Source: Paenibacillus sabinae T27 | Lineage (GTDB): Bacteria; Bacillota; Bacilli; Paenibacillales; Paenibacillaceae | Direction of reading: 5' to 3' | Length of the DNA: 64,000 nt | Assembly (NCBI RefSeq): GCF_000612505.1 | Contig: NZ_CP004078.1 | Span: 581,001 to 645,000 of the forward strand | Shown here: piece by piece, positions 9,096 to 18,761 of the stretch | Layout of the letters: each line of letters opens with the position of its first letter | How positions within the stretch are numbered: position 1 is the stretch's first letter | Made by a program: the position numbers and the translations under genes | The notes under the pieces: generated by a model | The model's database searches: none | What the model saw: only the letters and a program-made list of their open reading frames with translations | Told to the model about the DNA's origin: nothing

Positions 9096-9255
9096 GCATC
9101 TCTCACCCTTTTTTTTCAATTCTTCGTGCGGGCCGCCCGCAGGGTTGAACAATCTCATCCTGAAAGCACGGGTCACCTGTGCAGCGAACCAGTATATATC
9201 CATACAATACGTTAAAAAATTGAAGAAAAACATGTGATTTGTCACAATGAGCAAC

Positions 9256-9270
9256 TTTTAATAATTAAAA
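9256..9270. promoter_or_regulatory. Palindrome between MarR and MFS genes, candidate operator
   Basis: TTTTAATAATTAAAA is a perfect inverted repeat with 7-bp arms around one base. It lies within the 319-bp divergent gap (9096-9414), which is AT-rich and otherwise shows no gene. AT-rich palindromes of this size are typical for MarR regulators, but here the assignment rests on position only. Confidence 0.4.
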
Positions 9271-9414
9271 ATCAAAATGCTTTCGTTCGCTGTACCGAAA
9301 AGAGAATCGGCCTGTGCGTGTAGAGTCGAGTACACCCCGGGACCGATGCTGAATGGCTCCTGTCAGCCTTAATATGGAAATATAATCAAAAAGGACGATA
9401 GGAGTGGAAAGACA

Positions 9415-10725
9415 ATGAAAGAACGGAGCAATCTAAGTGGGCCAAAAAGCAAGCTGAAGCTGGGCCGCCCGCTGACGCTGCTGCTAACAGCGCAGTTCGT
9501 ATCGAATATCGGCGATTGGCTGCACATGCTCGCGCTGCTGACGATGGTCGGCCTGAAGTGGAACGCCACGCCGTGGGAAATTACGGCAATCTCGCTGTGC
9601 ATGGCCGCTCCCATGCTGCTAGGCGGGCCATTCGCCGGAGTGGCGGCCGACCGGCTGAACCGCAAGGCGCTGATGATCGTGTCGGATGTGGTCCGCGCAG
9701 TTATCGTCGCCTCGCTCATCTTCGCCGGTTCGCTGGCTCAAGTCTATATCCTGCTGCTGCTCAAAGGAACAATGGATGTCATCTTCTCGCCGGCCAAAAG
9801 CGGCAAGCTTAAAGAGCTGGTTCCCGCTTCCCAAATGGACGCCGCGGTTAGTATCAGCTCCTCCGTGGAGCAGATTACGAAGATACTTGGCCCTGCCCTG
9901 GGAGGTCTGCTTGTGGCGATGTTCGGCATCAACGCCTGTTACCTGATTGATGCTGTGACGTTCCTCGTATCCGCTGCGATTCTGGTCTTCCTGCCAAAGG
10001 GACGGAGAGCGGATTCTCAGGCTCGGACGGAGGGACACTCCGGAAGCCGGCCGTCCTTTCGCCGCGATATAGCCGCAGGTCTTAAGGTCATTGCCGGTAT
10101 GCCCGCCGTGCTGAGCGGCATTCTTATGCTCGTAGCTGTGCTGCTTGTGCTGAATATCGCCGATTCGCAGCTTGTGACGCTGTTTCGGGTTATTCCCGGC
10201 GTCAGCGGCGATTTGCTGGGCTGGTGCATAGGGGCCGGCGGGATCGGCACGCTGGTGGCGGCGCTTCTGGTGGGACGTATGGGCGGCTCGCGGCCTCCGC
10301 TTCTCTTCATGGGCCTTGGCGCCGTATTGATGGGAGCGGTATTCACCGGAGCGGCCGTGGCGACTGCTTACGGCAAGCCGGGAGCGGTGATTTATATTCT
10401 TTTATTCTCCGCCTTTCTGCTGGCGGGAGCAGGGGCTGGGCTTGTCTTCATCCCGTTTCAGTCCATGCTGCAGAAGCGAACTCCCGCGGCTTATACCGGC
10501 CGGGTCTTCGGGACCGTAAACAGTCTGGCCAGCGCTTCCGTCATCTTGGGTCCGGTGGCCGGCGGGGCGCTTGTTACGGCGTCGGGACCGGTAGCCGCCT
10601 TTATCGTCTCCGGATTGCTTACCCTGCTGCTGGGCGCGGTGATGCTGACGCTCCGGGGCTATATCGACCGCAGGGATCAAGCGGCCGGCGCCGGAACCGC
10701 CGAAGAGAATGCGGTTGCGTACTAA
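9415..10725 (+). CDS. MFS transporter, putative drug/siderophore exporter
   Basis: The 436-residue protein has about 12 hydrophobic segments and resembles the EntS-like branch of the major facilitator superfamily: LLTAQFVSNIGDWLHMLAL at the first span, the loop motif GVAADRLNRKALMIVSD, and an internal repeat after a charged central loop at about 195-215. GGAGTGG precedes the ATG. The divergent MarR gene suggests ligand-controlled efflux. A 101-bp gap separates it from ecsA, so cotranscription is uncertain. The substrate is unknown. Confidence 0.88.
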   Translation: MKERSNLSGPKSKLKLGRPLTLLLTAQFVSNIGDWLHMLALLTMVGLKWNATPWEITAISLCMAAPMLLGGPFAGVAADRLNRKALMIVSDVVRAVIVASLIFAGSLAQVYILLLLKGTMDVIFSPAKSGKLKELVPASQMDAAVSISSSVEQITKILGPALGGLLVAMFGINACYLIDAVTFLVSAAILVFLPKGRRADSQARTEGHSGSRPSFRRDIAAGLKVIAGMPAVLSGILMLVAVLLVLNIADSQLVTLFRVIPGVSGDLLGWCIGAGGIGTLVAALLVGRMGGSRPPLLFMGLGAVLMGAVFTGAAVATAYGKPGAVIYILLFSAFLLAGAGAGLVFIPFQSMLQKRTPAAYTGRVFGTVNSLASASVILGPVAGGALVTASGPVAAFIVSGLLTLLLGAVMLTLRGYIDRRDQAAGAGTAEENAVAY

Positions 10726-10826
10726 TCAGGAGTTGCTGCAAAAGCTGTGATCAAGTGGTAATATGTGTATTAGTGTCCAACGCGGGAATGCGGCGTTGAC
10801 CTTTATTATTTATACATTACTGGGAG

Positions 10827-11570
10827 ATGGAACAGTTGGAAGATAAAGAAACGGGACGGGAGCAGCCGGATATTGTACTGGACGTTGCCATAGCCGAAGC
10901 GGGGTACGAGGAAGGTGATATTCGTATCGCGGATATTTCGTTCACCGTCCGTCGCGGTCAACTGCTTGGATTGATCGGTCCGAACGGAGCCGGCAAAAGC
11001 ACGACGATCAAGACTCTGCTCGGCTTGCTGAAGCATGCTAAGGCCAAGGTGGAGATCGGCGGCTTGGACGGCGGTTCTTGCGCCTATGTACCGGAGCAGC
11101 CGGTCTTCTACGAGGATTTGACGCTGTGGGAGCATCTGGACCTGTCGGCTGCCGCCTACGGGCTGGAATATGGGCAATTCAAGGAGGCGGCGGAGCGTCT
11201 GCTCCGTCAGTTCGGCATGGAGCATGTGCGCGACGATCTGCCAGCGGGTTTCTCCAAAGGGATGAAGCAGAAAATGATGCTGATGCTCGGCTTCCTTGCC
11301 CAGCCTGATCTTTATATTGTGGACGAGCCATTCATTGGCCTCGATCCACGCGCGACCAAGGACTTTCTGAAGCTGCTGGAGACGGAGCGGCGGCGCGGAG
11401 CCGGTGTGCTGATGTCGACGCATGTGCTGGATACGGCGGAAAAGATTTGCGACTCCTTTGTGCTCGTATCTGCCGGAAAGGTGGCGGCATCAGGGACGCT
11501 TGAGCACATCCGCGCGGCGGCGGGACTGCCGGAAGCTTCGCTGTTCGACTGCTTCGACGCGCTGGCATGA
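10827..11570 (+). CDS. ecsA: ABC transporter ATP-binding protein EcsA
   Basis: ATPase of the Ecs transporter, 247 residues. Walker A GPNGAGKST, Q-loop YVPEQPVFY, signature-like FSKGMKQKM, Walker B LYIVDEP and the switch His in STHVLD are all present. The Ecs system in Bacillus affects protein secretion, regulated membrane proteolysis and competence; its cargo is debated. The paired membrane protein directly downstream supports the name. Confidence 0.88.
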   Translation: MEQLEDKETGREQPDIVLDVAIAEAGYEEGDIRIADISFTVRRGQLLGLIGPNGAGKSTTIKTLLGLLKHAKAKVEIGGLDGGSCAYVPEQPVFYEDLTLWEHLDLSAAAYGLEYGQFKEAAERLLRQFGMEHVRDDLPAGFSKGMKQKMMLMLGFLAQPDLYIVDEPFIGLDPRATKDFLKLLETERRRGAGVLMSTHVLDTAEKICDSFVLVSAGKVAASGTLEHIRAAAGLPEASLFDCFDALA

Positions 11571-11590
11571 TAGGGGAGGGAAAGCTTGCC

Positions 11591-12853
11591 ATGAACACAA
11601 TGATGGAGAACCAAGCAGGCTATGATACTCCTTCTCCAAGGCGGCTGCTGCAAAGGCGGCTGGCCCGCCACTGGAAGGAACAATGGGGCATCATTCGCAC
11701 CGCCGCGGACTGGACGGTGTTTCTGTACCTCATAATTCCGGGGGCGCTGCTGGGCGGAAGGTACTATTACGGCTTCTGGAATGAGCCGCTTCCGAAGTGG
11801 ACTATGCTCCTGCCTTATGCCCTCCTGCCGGCGCTGCTTGCCTTACTTATGCAGGGCGGCATCCTGCTGCTGCTGCATGAAGGAGACCTGCTGTTCCTTC
11901 GTCAGCGCAAGGAGTGGCTGCGTACGGTAATACGGGGCGGAATAGAGTACAGCTTGGCGGTTACGGCCCTGAAAATTACGGCAGGTTTTCTGATTCTGCT
12001 GCCTTTTCTCGTCCGGGCCTACGGGCTAAGCGGAGCGGACACGGGAGCGCTGCTGGCCCTGAGCCTGTGCTGCGGGACATGCGTCAAGCTGCTCGCGCAC
12101 ATGGTAAGAGTACAGAAGCAGGGCTGGCGCAGATGGCTGTGGATGCTGCTTGCCTCATGGCTGCCGTGCGGGCTGTTCATCCGCGCCGCCGCGGCCTGGA
12201 GCGTTCATCCGGCGCTGCTGCTGCTTGCGGCTGCCGGGTACGCGGTGGTCGCGGCAGCCGCGCTGCGGGCAAGACTGAGGCTGCACGGCACGTTCCTTGG
12301 CGATGTGCGAGAGGACTTCAAGCAGCGGATGAAGATCGCCGGACTACTGCTGAGAGGCGTCATTGACAAGCCTCGTCCGACCCGGCATAAACCGTGGATC
12401 TTCCGTAAATCCCGGCCGCTGCTGCGATCCGTCACTCCCGAAAGCAGGCTGGCCGATGCGTCAATCAAGGCGTTTGTGCGCAATCCGGGACATTTCAAGC
12501 TGTATCTTCAGTTTACCGGGGTGGGCGCTATAGCCATTCTGATCGTGCCGGGAATGCTGAAATGGGCCGTCTGCATTGTGCTGGTATTATTGATGGCCTC
12601 CTGGCTGGTCTCGTACTGGAAGGTTTTTTCCAGTGAAGAGTTTATTGCGCTGCTCCCGTTTGCCAAAGAACGGAAAGCCGACGCGGGGAGCCGGGCGGTT
12701 CCCATTCTCCTGCTTCCGTTCTCTCTGCTGTGCTCGGCGGCTGCAGCGATTCCGCTGTACGGCTGGTGGGGGCTGGCGGTGTTCATCCCAGCCGGAGCGG
12801 TGATCGGTATTATGGCGGCAAGGGTATTTACCGCTTTTCGCCTGGCCAGATGA
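11591..12853 (+). CDS. ecsB: ABC transporter permease EcsB
   Basis: The membrane half of the Ecs transporter, 420 residues with several hydrophobic segments (for example AVTALKITAGFLILLPFLV, GAIAILIVPGMLKWAVCIVL and the last span near the C-terminus). The EcsB-like cytoplasmic motif EDFKQRMKIAGLLLRGVIDK is visible. I choose ATG 11591, about 10 nt after GGGGAGGG. An alternative ATG at 11567 overlaps the ecsA stop codon (ATGA) and cannot be excluded. It is the last gene before a terminator. Confidence 0.85.
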   Translation: MNTMMENQAGYDTPSPRRLLQRRLARHWKEQWGIIRTAADWTVFLYLIIPGALLGGRYYYGFWNEPLPKWTMLLPYALLPALLALLMQGGILLLLHEGDLLFLRQRKEWLRTVIRGGIEYSLAVTALKITAGFLILLPFLVRAYGLSGADTGALLALSLCCGTCVKLLAHMVRVQKQGWRRWLWMLLASWLPCGLFIRAAAAWSVHPALLLLAAAGYAVVAAAALRARLRLHGTFLGDVREDFKQRMKIAGLLLRGVIDKPRPTRHKPWIFRKSRPLLRSVTPESRLADASIKAFVRNPGHFKLYLQFTGVGAIAILIVPGMLKWAVCIVLVLLMASWLVSYWKVFSSEEFIALLPFAKERKADAGSRAVPILLLPFSLLCSAAAAIPLYGWWGLAVFIPAGAVIGIMAARVFTAFRLAR

Positions 12854-12871
12854 ATCGAAATGAATAAACGC

Positions 12872-12919
12872 ACCAGCGTGAACGACGAGGGCATCGTCTG
12901 TTCACGCTGGTTTAATTTT
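12872..12919 (+). terminator. Intrinsic terminator after ecsB
   Basis: ACCAGCGTGAAC at 12872-12883 pairs with 12900-12911, and GACGA/TCGTC extends the stem inside; TTTAATTTTA follows. Confidence 0.85.
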
Positions 12920-12992
12920 ACAAAATATTTTGTTTCATCCCGGATTTTACCGGGTAAGTGGGAATTACTTTTAAAATTAAGGATTACCGCCT

Positions 12993-14258
12993 TCAGGCTT
13001 CCGGCCGTGCGGCATGCATCCCGGCTGTATATCCCGTTGAGAAAGCCGCAGTGATGTTATAACCGCCCGTATATCCGTGTATATCCAGGATTTCGCCGCA
13101 GAAATACAGACCCGGCATCAGCTTTGACTGCATGGTTCCGGGATCGATTTCCTTCAAATGAACGCCGCCCCCCGTAACAAACGCTTCCTCCAAAGGACGG
13201 GTACCGTGAACAGTAACCGGCATGCGCTTCATCAGGGCGGCGAGCGCCGCAAGATTGCTTTTGGAGAGATGAGGCACGGTAAGATCGCCATCAATTCCCG
13301 CCTTGGACAGCAGAAGCGGAATGAGCCGTTCCGGCAGCAGCCCCTTAAGCGCGTTGCGGACGGCCTTTTTAGACTCTGCTTCCAGCTTGTTCCGCAGCTC
13401 TGCTTCCATTTCATTTGGACTGAGGTCCGGGAACAGATCGATAGACAGCTCCACCGCCGGTTGTCCTGTCCTGCGCTGAACCTGCCGCAGAAACTGGCTG
13501 CAGCGCAGCGCAACCGGACCGGACAGCCCGAAGTGGGTAAAAATCATGTCGCCCCTGTGGGAGATCAGCTTTTTGCCCTTTTCATTCCAGACGGTAAGCG
13601 ATACATCGCGCAGAGAGAGCCCCTGCAGCTCGCCGGACCTGACCCAGTCCTCACGCGATACAATCGGTACCTCCGTCGGGTACAGCTCCGTTACCGAATG
13701 CCCCGCTGCTTGGGCCCATGCATATCCATCGCCGGTGGAGCCGGTATGCGGGACCGATTTGCCTCCTGTCGCGATAATAACCGCCCGGGCGGTGAGCTTT
13801 TTCCCCGAAGCCAGCAGAACGCCGTGAACGCAGTCCTTCCCATATATCACTTCCCGGACCGGACTGTCCGTAATAACCTGAACGCCGAGGCTCTTGACTC
13901 TGCCGACCAACGCGGAGACGACACTGGAAGCTTTATCGGAAACGGGAAACATTCGGCCGTTATCTTCTTCCTTTAACTTAATGCCCAAATTTTCAAAAAA
14001 GGCGACGATGGAACGATTGTCGAATTGGCCGAGCGCGCTGTACAGAAAACGTCCATTGCCCGGTATATTGGCGATCAGCTCAGCTGTTTCCTTCATATTC
14101 GTCACATTGCAGCGGCCGCCGCCGGAGATGCCCAGCTTGCGTCCGAGCTTGGTTCCCTTGTCGATTAGCAGCACGGACGCCCCATGCTCCGCTGCGGCAA
14201 CGCTTGCCATCAGACCGGAGGGTCCGCCGCCGATGACGATAACATCGAATTCACTCAT
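12993..14258 (-). CDS. NAD(P)/FAD-dependent oxidoreductase, HI0933/BaiN-like family
   Basis: A 421-residue flavoprotein. The N-terminal FAD-binding Rossmann motif is VIVIGGGPSGLMASVAAAEHG, followed by DKGTKLGRKLGISGGGRCNVTN, the family hallmark. The C-terminal part has TGGGVHLKEIDPGTM and the FAD-closing LYFCGEILDIHGYTGGYN. Relatives include B. subtilis YtfP and clostridial BaiN. The physiological substrate is not established for most members. It is monocistronic, with ATG at 14258 behind AAGGAG. Confidence 0.92.
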   Translation of the reverse strand: MSEFDVIVIGGGPSGLMASVAAAEHGASVLLIDKGTKLGRKLGISGGGRCNVTNMKETAELIANIPGNGRFLYSALGQFDNRSIVAFFENLGIKLKEEDNGRMFPVSDKASSVVSALVGRVKSLGVQVITDSPVREVIYGKDCVHGVLLASGKKLTARAVIIATGGKSVPHTGSTGDGYAWAQAAGHSVTELYPTEVPIVSREDWVRSGELQGLSLRDVSLTVWNEKGKKLISHRGDMIFTHFGLSGPVALRCSQFLRQVQRRTGQPAVELSIDLFPDLSPNEMEAELRNKLEAESKKAVRNALKGLLPERLIPLLLSKAGIDGDLTVPHLSKSNLAALAALMKRMPVTVHGTRPLEEAFVTGGGVHLKEIDPGTMQSKLMPGLYFCGEILDIHGYTGGYNITAAFSTGYTAGMHAARPEA

Positions 14259-14361
14259 GATATGGCTCCTTTTGCATATGGCAGGGCTGCGTTGATTCAG
14301 GTCTCATCATACCATTACCGCCCCTGCACGGGCCAGTCCAGCCCATAAAGGTATTCTTTCA

Positions 14362-16152
14362 TTGTCAGATTGCACCAATTGCTTTAATCTAAGTCTGCAC
14401 ATAAAATTAACCGGGCCCGGATGGATGGTGATTACAATTACAACCGCGATAAAAGATATCATACTGCAAATTGCCGCTGCCTCATCTTTTTTGCTGTTGT
14501 TTCAATGGAGACTGAATCAAAGCCATCCCGCGCGCAGAAATCTTAAATTTCCGGATGACCACACTTTCCTAGCGTTGTGCTGTGCGCTTAGCCTTATACT
14601 CTGCTCTGTGCTGTCCGGCAGCCTGTTCGGGATTATCAATCTGAACTGGGCTGTGGTTCCGGCGTTTATCGGTATGCTGTATGGAAGCTTGCGCTCCCGT
14701 ATTTTTCTCGGGGTGCTGCTGCTGGCGTGCACCATTGTGTTTCACTATCCGTTCACACCGCTCCATATTCTGCTCGATTCGAATATTTTAATATTTCCGC
14801 TCGTATTCAGTCTGGCCAAACGATTCAAGCAAGGAACGGATCTGGAGAAAATTTCGATTATGTGGGGCCTGCTGGCCTCGTGCACGCTGTTCAGAGTGCT
14901 TACGCCTCTGCTCGACGGCAAGAGCTACTCTGTACTTCGACCAAATGAAATCGCACTCATTTTGTGCATGCTGTTCTTCAGATTCCTGTTCGGAGGCTTC
15001 ATGATTTATTGGCTGGAATCGGCTCTGGACAAGCTTGAAGTCGAGGAACGCATAGCCCATATGTCCGAGAGATTCAGATGGGAAACCGATAATCTTCAGC
15101 AGATTACCAATATGGTGCCCTTAAGTATCTTTTCCATTGACGACAATTACAAGATTACCAGCATCAACGATACGATGATGAAGAAATTGCAAACCCGGCT
15201 GCCGAATATAAAAAGGAGCGATGTTCTGTTTCTTCCCGTATTCGACCTGATACATAAGCTGAAACTTAACGAGGATAAGGAACTGGACCGCCTACTGGAA
15301 ATTATTGTGCTTAAGCAAAGGTTCATGGAGAAGGTCAATTGCTTAGGGAGAGTCCTGCATATTCTTGCAGCTCCCCTGGTTCCGCAAGAGCCCGGCCAGA
15401 TCGGAGGGATGGTTCTCGTCATTCAAGACGTGACGGAGGAAGAGATGATTCGAAGCGAACTGGATCATGTCGAGCGCTTGACGCTGGTCGGCCAGATGGC
15501 GGCGGGAATTACCCACGAAATTCGCAATCCGATGGCGGTGGTGCGCGGCTTCCTCCAATTGATGAGAGAGAAGAGCACACCGGATATGGATTCTTATTAC
15601 CAGATTGTCATGGATGAGCTGGACCGGGCCAACAGCATTATCACTGACTTTCTGTCACTTGCGCAGAGCGGTATTTCCAGCAAAGAGGACAGCAACCTTC
15701 ACGATGTGATCGAAGAGCTGGCGCCGCTGCTGTGGGCCGATGCGAATCTTCGCGGGCAAATTGTCGAGCTCAAGCTGTGCGACTCCCTGCCGGTTCTGCG
15801 TCTCAATGTTAAGGAGATCAAGCAGCTGGTGCTGAACCTGGGACGCAATGCCATGGAGGCGATGGAGGCGAAGGGCGTGCTGACGCTGGAAACCCGCTGT
15901 GAGTCGGGAAAGGTTGAACTGCTGGTAAGAGATACGGGAAGCGGAATGTCGGAGACGGAGCTGGAGAAAATGTTCGTTCCTTTCTTTACCACCAAAGACC
16001 AGGGGACCGGGCTGGGCCTTCCGTTATGCCTCAGCATTGTCGAGCGGCACGGCGGTGCGATCTCCGTCGATTCCTGCGCCGGTTCCGGTACGGTCTTTAT
16101 AGTGTCTTTTCCATACGAAACTAAGGAGAAAGCAACCTACGCCGAAGCTTAG
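14362..16152 (+). CDS. Membrane sensor histidine kinase with 5TM input and PAS domain (sporulation-kinase type)
   Basis: The protein has 596 residues if it starts at TTG 14362; an ATG at 14425 is an alternative, and neither has a strong ribosome binding site. The N-terminal half has 5-6 membrane spans of the 5TM-5TMR_LYT kind. Then come a linker helix (EVEERIAHMSERFRWE), a PAS domain (about 240-365), HisKA with the phosphoacceptor His385 in AAGITHEIRNPMAVVRG, and an HATPase domain (LNLGRNAMEAM, DTGSGM, TTKDQGTGLGL). No response regulator is adjacent. Orphan kinases of this build in Bacilli (KinB-like) feed the Spo0A phosphorelay, which is my best inference. Confidence 0.88.
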   Translation: MSDCTNCFNLSLHIKLTGPGWMVITITTAIKDIILQIAAASSFLLLFQWRLNQSHPARRNLKFPDDHTFLALCCALSLILCSVLSGSLFGIINLNWAVVPAFIGMLYGSLRSRIFLGVLLLACTIVFHYPFTPLHILLDSNILIFPLVFSLAKRFKQGTDLEKISIMWGLLASCTLFRVLTPLLDGKSYSVLRPNEIALILCMLFFRFLFGGFMIYWLESALDKLEVEERIAHMSERFRWETDNLQQITNMVPLSIFSIDDNYKITSINDTMMKKLQTRLPNIKRSDVLFLPVFDLIHKLKLNEDKELDRLLEIIVLKQRFMEKVNCLGRVLHILAAPLVPQEPGQIGGMVLVIQDVTEEEMIRSELDHVERLTLVGQMAAGITHEIRNPMAVVRGFLQLMREKSTPDMDSYYQIVMDELDRANSIITDFLSLAQSGISSKEDSNLHDVIEELAPLLWADANLRGQIVELKLCDSLPVLRLNVKEIKQLVLNLGRNAMEAMEAKGVLTLETRCESGKVELLVRDTGSGMSETELEKMFVPFFTTKDQGTGLGLPLCLSIVERHGGAISVDSCAGSGTVFIVSFPYETKEKATYAEA

Positions 16153-16260
16153 AAGGGCGGCCGTTTGAAGCCGGATGTCTGCCAGCGGCAAGCAAAAGCC
16201 GGAGCTGCGCGGCCCTTCCGCTTGCTTTCGGAGGGTAGGAATGTATAATAAAGTTAACGA

Positions 16261-16281
16261 ATGAACTGTTAAAAAGTTCAT
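16261..16281. promoter_or_regulatory. Inverted repeat upstream of bacilliredoxin gene
   Basis: ATGAACT at 16261-16267 and AGTTCAT at 16275-16281 flank a 7-nt AT-rich spacer. It lies 40 bp upstream of the start codon, in the expected leader or promoter. No known regulator site is recognised. Confidence 0.3.
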
Positions 16282-16320
16282 AGACAAAACTATTTAAGTG
16301 TAGAGGAGAGTGCGAAAGCG

Positions 16321-16755
16321 ATGTCCATGTCTTTTGACCAATATATGAAGGATTCCATTCAACCGATGCGTGACGATCTGACCAGCATTGGCTTTAAAGA
16401 GCTGAGAACTCCGGAGGAAGTGGAAGCCGCACTGCCAACCGCGAAGGGAACCTCCCTTGTCGTCGTTAACTCCGTATGCGGATGCGCCGCCGGACAATGC
16501 CGTCCCGGTGTGGCTGAGGCGTTGCAGCATGACATCAAGCCGGATCATCTCTTTACCGTCTTTGCCGGACAGGAGAAGGAAGCCACTGCGAAAGCCCGCG
16601 AATATTTCGCTCCTTACCCGCCTTCCTCGCCTTCCATCGCTCTGATGAAGGATGGGGAGCTGGTGCATTTTATTGAGCGTCACGGGGTAGAGAACCGTTC
16701 GGCTATGGAAATCGCGGCAGAGCTGAAGGATGTCTTTGACCGCTACTGTCAATAA
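16321..16755 (+). CDS. brxB: Bacilliredoxin, BrxA/BrxB (UPF0403) family
   Basis: A thioredoxin-like protein of 144 residues that removes bacillithiol from S-bacillithiolated proteins. The family motif VCGCAAGQCRPG gives Cys53, Cys55 and Cys60; the CGC pair at 53-55 is the active site. YPPSSPSIALMKDGELVHFI is the thioredoxin-fold cis-Pro region. GAGGAG precedes the ATG. It implies that the organism makes bacillithiol, as expected for Bacillota of this group. BrxA and BrxB are close paralogues, so the letter is uncertain. Confidence 0.9.
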   Translation: MSMSFDQYMKDSIQPMRDDLTSIGFKELRTPEEVEAALPTAKGTSLVVVNSVCGCAAGQCRPGVAEALQHDIKPDHLFTVFAGQEKEATAKAREYFAPYPPSSPSIALMKDGELVHFIERHGVENRSAMEIAAELKDVFDRYCQ

Positions 16756-16780
16756 AACGAGGAGTTTTGCCTGCCTTTTC

Positions 16781-16822
16781 ATCCCGCGGCGCCGGTTATT
16801 CCGGTGCCGCGGGATTATTTTT
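16781..16822 (+). terminator. Intrinsic terminator after bacilliredoxin gene
   Basis: ATCCCGCGGCGCCGG at 16781-16795 pairs with 16801-16815 (one G-T), 5-nt loop, followed by TATTTTTGG. Confidence 0.88.
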
Positions 16823-16856
16823 GGATTTCAGCATGATGAAACGGAGTTGAGCTGCT

Positions 16857-17663
16857 GTGAGCCTGCAGGAAGAGATCATTGCCGCACTCGGCGTTAAGCC
16901 GGTGATTGATGCGGAGGCGGAAGTAAGGAAGAGAGTCGATTTTCTGAAAGCGTATATTGTGGAATCGGGAGCCAAAGGACTGCTGATCGCGATAAGCGGG
17001 GGCGTGGACAGCGCGGTGGCCGCAGGTCTGTGCAAACGCGCGACGGACGAGCTGAGTGCTGAACGGGGCAGGGATTATTTGACGCTTGGAGTGTTCCAGC
17101 CTTACGGGGAGCAGGAGGATATTGGAGACAGCTACGCGGTGGCCGGGACGTTTGGGCTTATAACGGTGGAGACGAATATCGAGGATACCGTTGGCGAGAT
17201 TGCGCTTGAAACGGAGTATGCGCTGAAGGCAATGGGGCAGTACCGCCATTTGACGCACAAAGGCAAAGGCAACGTCAAAGCGAGAACGCGGATGGTGATT
17301 CAGTATGCGCTCTCTTTTGAGAACAACCTGCTCGTGGTTGGTACCGACCACGCATCCGAGGCGATTACCGGCTTTTACACCAAATGGGGCGACGGAGCCG
17401 TGGATATAGCGCCGCTCCGTTCCCTGAACAAACGCCAGGTGCGCCAGCTGGCCTCTTATCTCGGAGTGCCCGCCGAAATCATTGGCAAGGAACCGACTGC
17501 CGGATTATGGCCCGGGCAGACGGATGAAGCCGAGCTTGGCGTTACGTATGAGGAGAACAGCGATTACCTGGAGGGAAAGCCGGTAAGGCCCGAAGCGGCG
17601 GAGCTGCTGGAGAAATTCTACCGCGAAACGGCGCATAAGCGGGGCGCTATCCCCGGCATCTAG
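16857..17663 (+). CDS. nadE: Ammonia-dependent NAD+ synthetase
   Basis: Amidates nicotinic acid adenine dinucleotide to NAD using ATP and ammonia, the last step of NAD synthesis. The 268-residue length is typical of the single-domain NH3-dependent form; there is no glutaminase domain. The PP-loop is SGGVDS (residues 47-52). Further family motifs are NVKARTRMVIQYALS, GTDHASEAITGFYTKWGDG, LNKRQVRQLA and KEPTAGLWPGQTDE. The start is a GTG with GGAG about 10 nt upstream. It appears monocistronic. Confidence 0.96.
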   Translation: MSLQEEIIAALGVKPVIDAEAEVRKRVDFLKAYIVESGAKGLLIAISGGVDSAVAAGLCKRATDELSAERGRDYLTLGVFQPYGEQEDIGDSYAVAGTFGLITVETNIEDTVGEIALETEYALKAMGQYRHLTHKGKGNVKARTRMVIQYALSFENNLLVVGTDHASEAITGFYTKWGDGAVDIAPLRSLNKRQVRQLASYLGVPAEIIGKEPTAGLWPGQTDEAELGVTYEENSDYLEGKPVRPEAAELLEKFYRETAHKRGAIPGI

Positions 17664-17753
17664 TATGAACAATATGCCGGGTTAGCCGCACCGCTGCGGC
17701 AGTTCAGTGCCGAAAGCAGCAGGCCGCCGCAGAGCGGTATTCCTGCTAAGACT

Positions 17754-18578
17754 TCAGGATTGCAGCACCCGGTCAATAAAGGCCTCGGTCGCGAACAGTG
17801 CCTGTTCCAATTGCGGGGTAGGCCCGGCAAACGGGTGGACCGTTCCAAAGGTATGGTCTCCTTCGGGAATCTGAATCCAGTCGATATCCGGTCTGACGGC
17901 GATCAGCTTCTCGGACCCCTTCTGCAGACGGGCGCCGTCATTGCTTCCCTGAATGAGCGCAACCGGGAATGCCGCCGTCCGCATCCGTTCAATAATATTG
18001 TAGCGCTCTTTCTGATGCTCCAAATCCTCCAGAATGACGGCGTCCAGAGGCATTTGCTGGCCTGTCCGCCCGTTAAGGACATAGGCGCGGCCTTTTTCAC
18101 GCATGTCCCGTTTCTGTTCTTCCGTGAACAGATCCAGATCGGTAACGCCGTTCCAGGAGATGACGCCGGCGGCATCGCCCGGATGGTCCAGCGCGTACAG
18201 CAGACAGTCGCCTCCGCCCCGGCTGTGTCCCAGGAGGAAGAGCGGAAGTCCGCCAAGCTTCGGATGCTGGCTGAGATAGGAGAGCAGCACTTCCAGATCT
18301 TTGAGCTCACGATGATAGGTATTGCGCGCGAATTTATCGAGCTCGGTGAAATTCTGGAGATCCTCGCCGATTCCGCCATGGGAGAAATTGAAGGTGACGA
18401 CCTCGTGCTTCCCGCTCAGCGATTCCGCGGCATAAGGGAACATTCCCCAATCCTTGAAGCCTTTATAACCGTGTGCGATTACAATCAGACTGGCTGCCGC
18501 TCCCCGGGAAGGGAAACGCGTACAGCGCAGAACGGCGTCATCACCTGCGGGTATTTTAAAATTGATGCTTCGACTCAT
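17754..18578 (-). CDS. Alpha/beta hydrolase
   Basis: A cytoplasmic serine hydrolase of 274 residues. It shows the oxyanion region VIAHGYKGFKDWG, the nucleophile elbow GHSRGGGD, and the acid/His region IQGSNDGARL and IPEGDHTFGTVHPF. This pattern fits peptidase-S9/dienelactone-type hydrolases. I choose ATG 18578 behind AGAGGGG; an ATG at 18617 has no visible binding site. The substrate is unknown. Confidence 0.85.
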   Translation of the reverse strand: MSRSINFKIPAGDDAVLRCTRFPSRGAAASLIVIAHGYKGFKDWGMFPYAAESLSGKHEVVTFNFSHGGIGEDLQNFTELDKFARNTYHRELKDLEVLLSYLSQHPKLGGLPLFLLGHSRGGGDCLLYALDHPGDAAGVISWNGVTDLDLFTEEQKRDMREKGRAYVLNGRTGQQMPLDAVILEDLEHQKERYNIIERMRTAAFPVALIQGSNDGARLQKGSEKLIAVRPDIDWIQIPEGDHTFGTVHPFAGPTPQLEQALFATEAFIDRVLQS

Positions 18579-18761
18579 CAGAAAATGTCCCCTCTCGTAA
18601 GCGAATGGCTGGTCCATTCAGGTGCCGAAGGCACCGCTATGGCGGCATGGACTTCGGCTCGGTTTTCTTTTAAGATAGCAGAAAGCCTGCCTCAACACTA
18701 TACTATTATACCATTCCCCATATGAATTTACGGAAAAAGAAGATTTGAGGAGCGTGTACCC

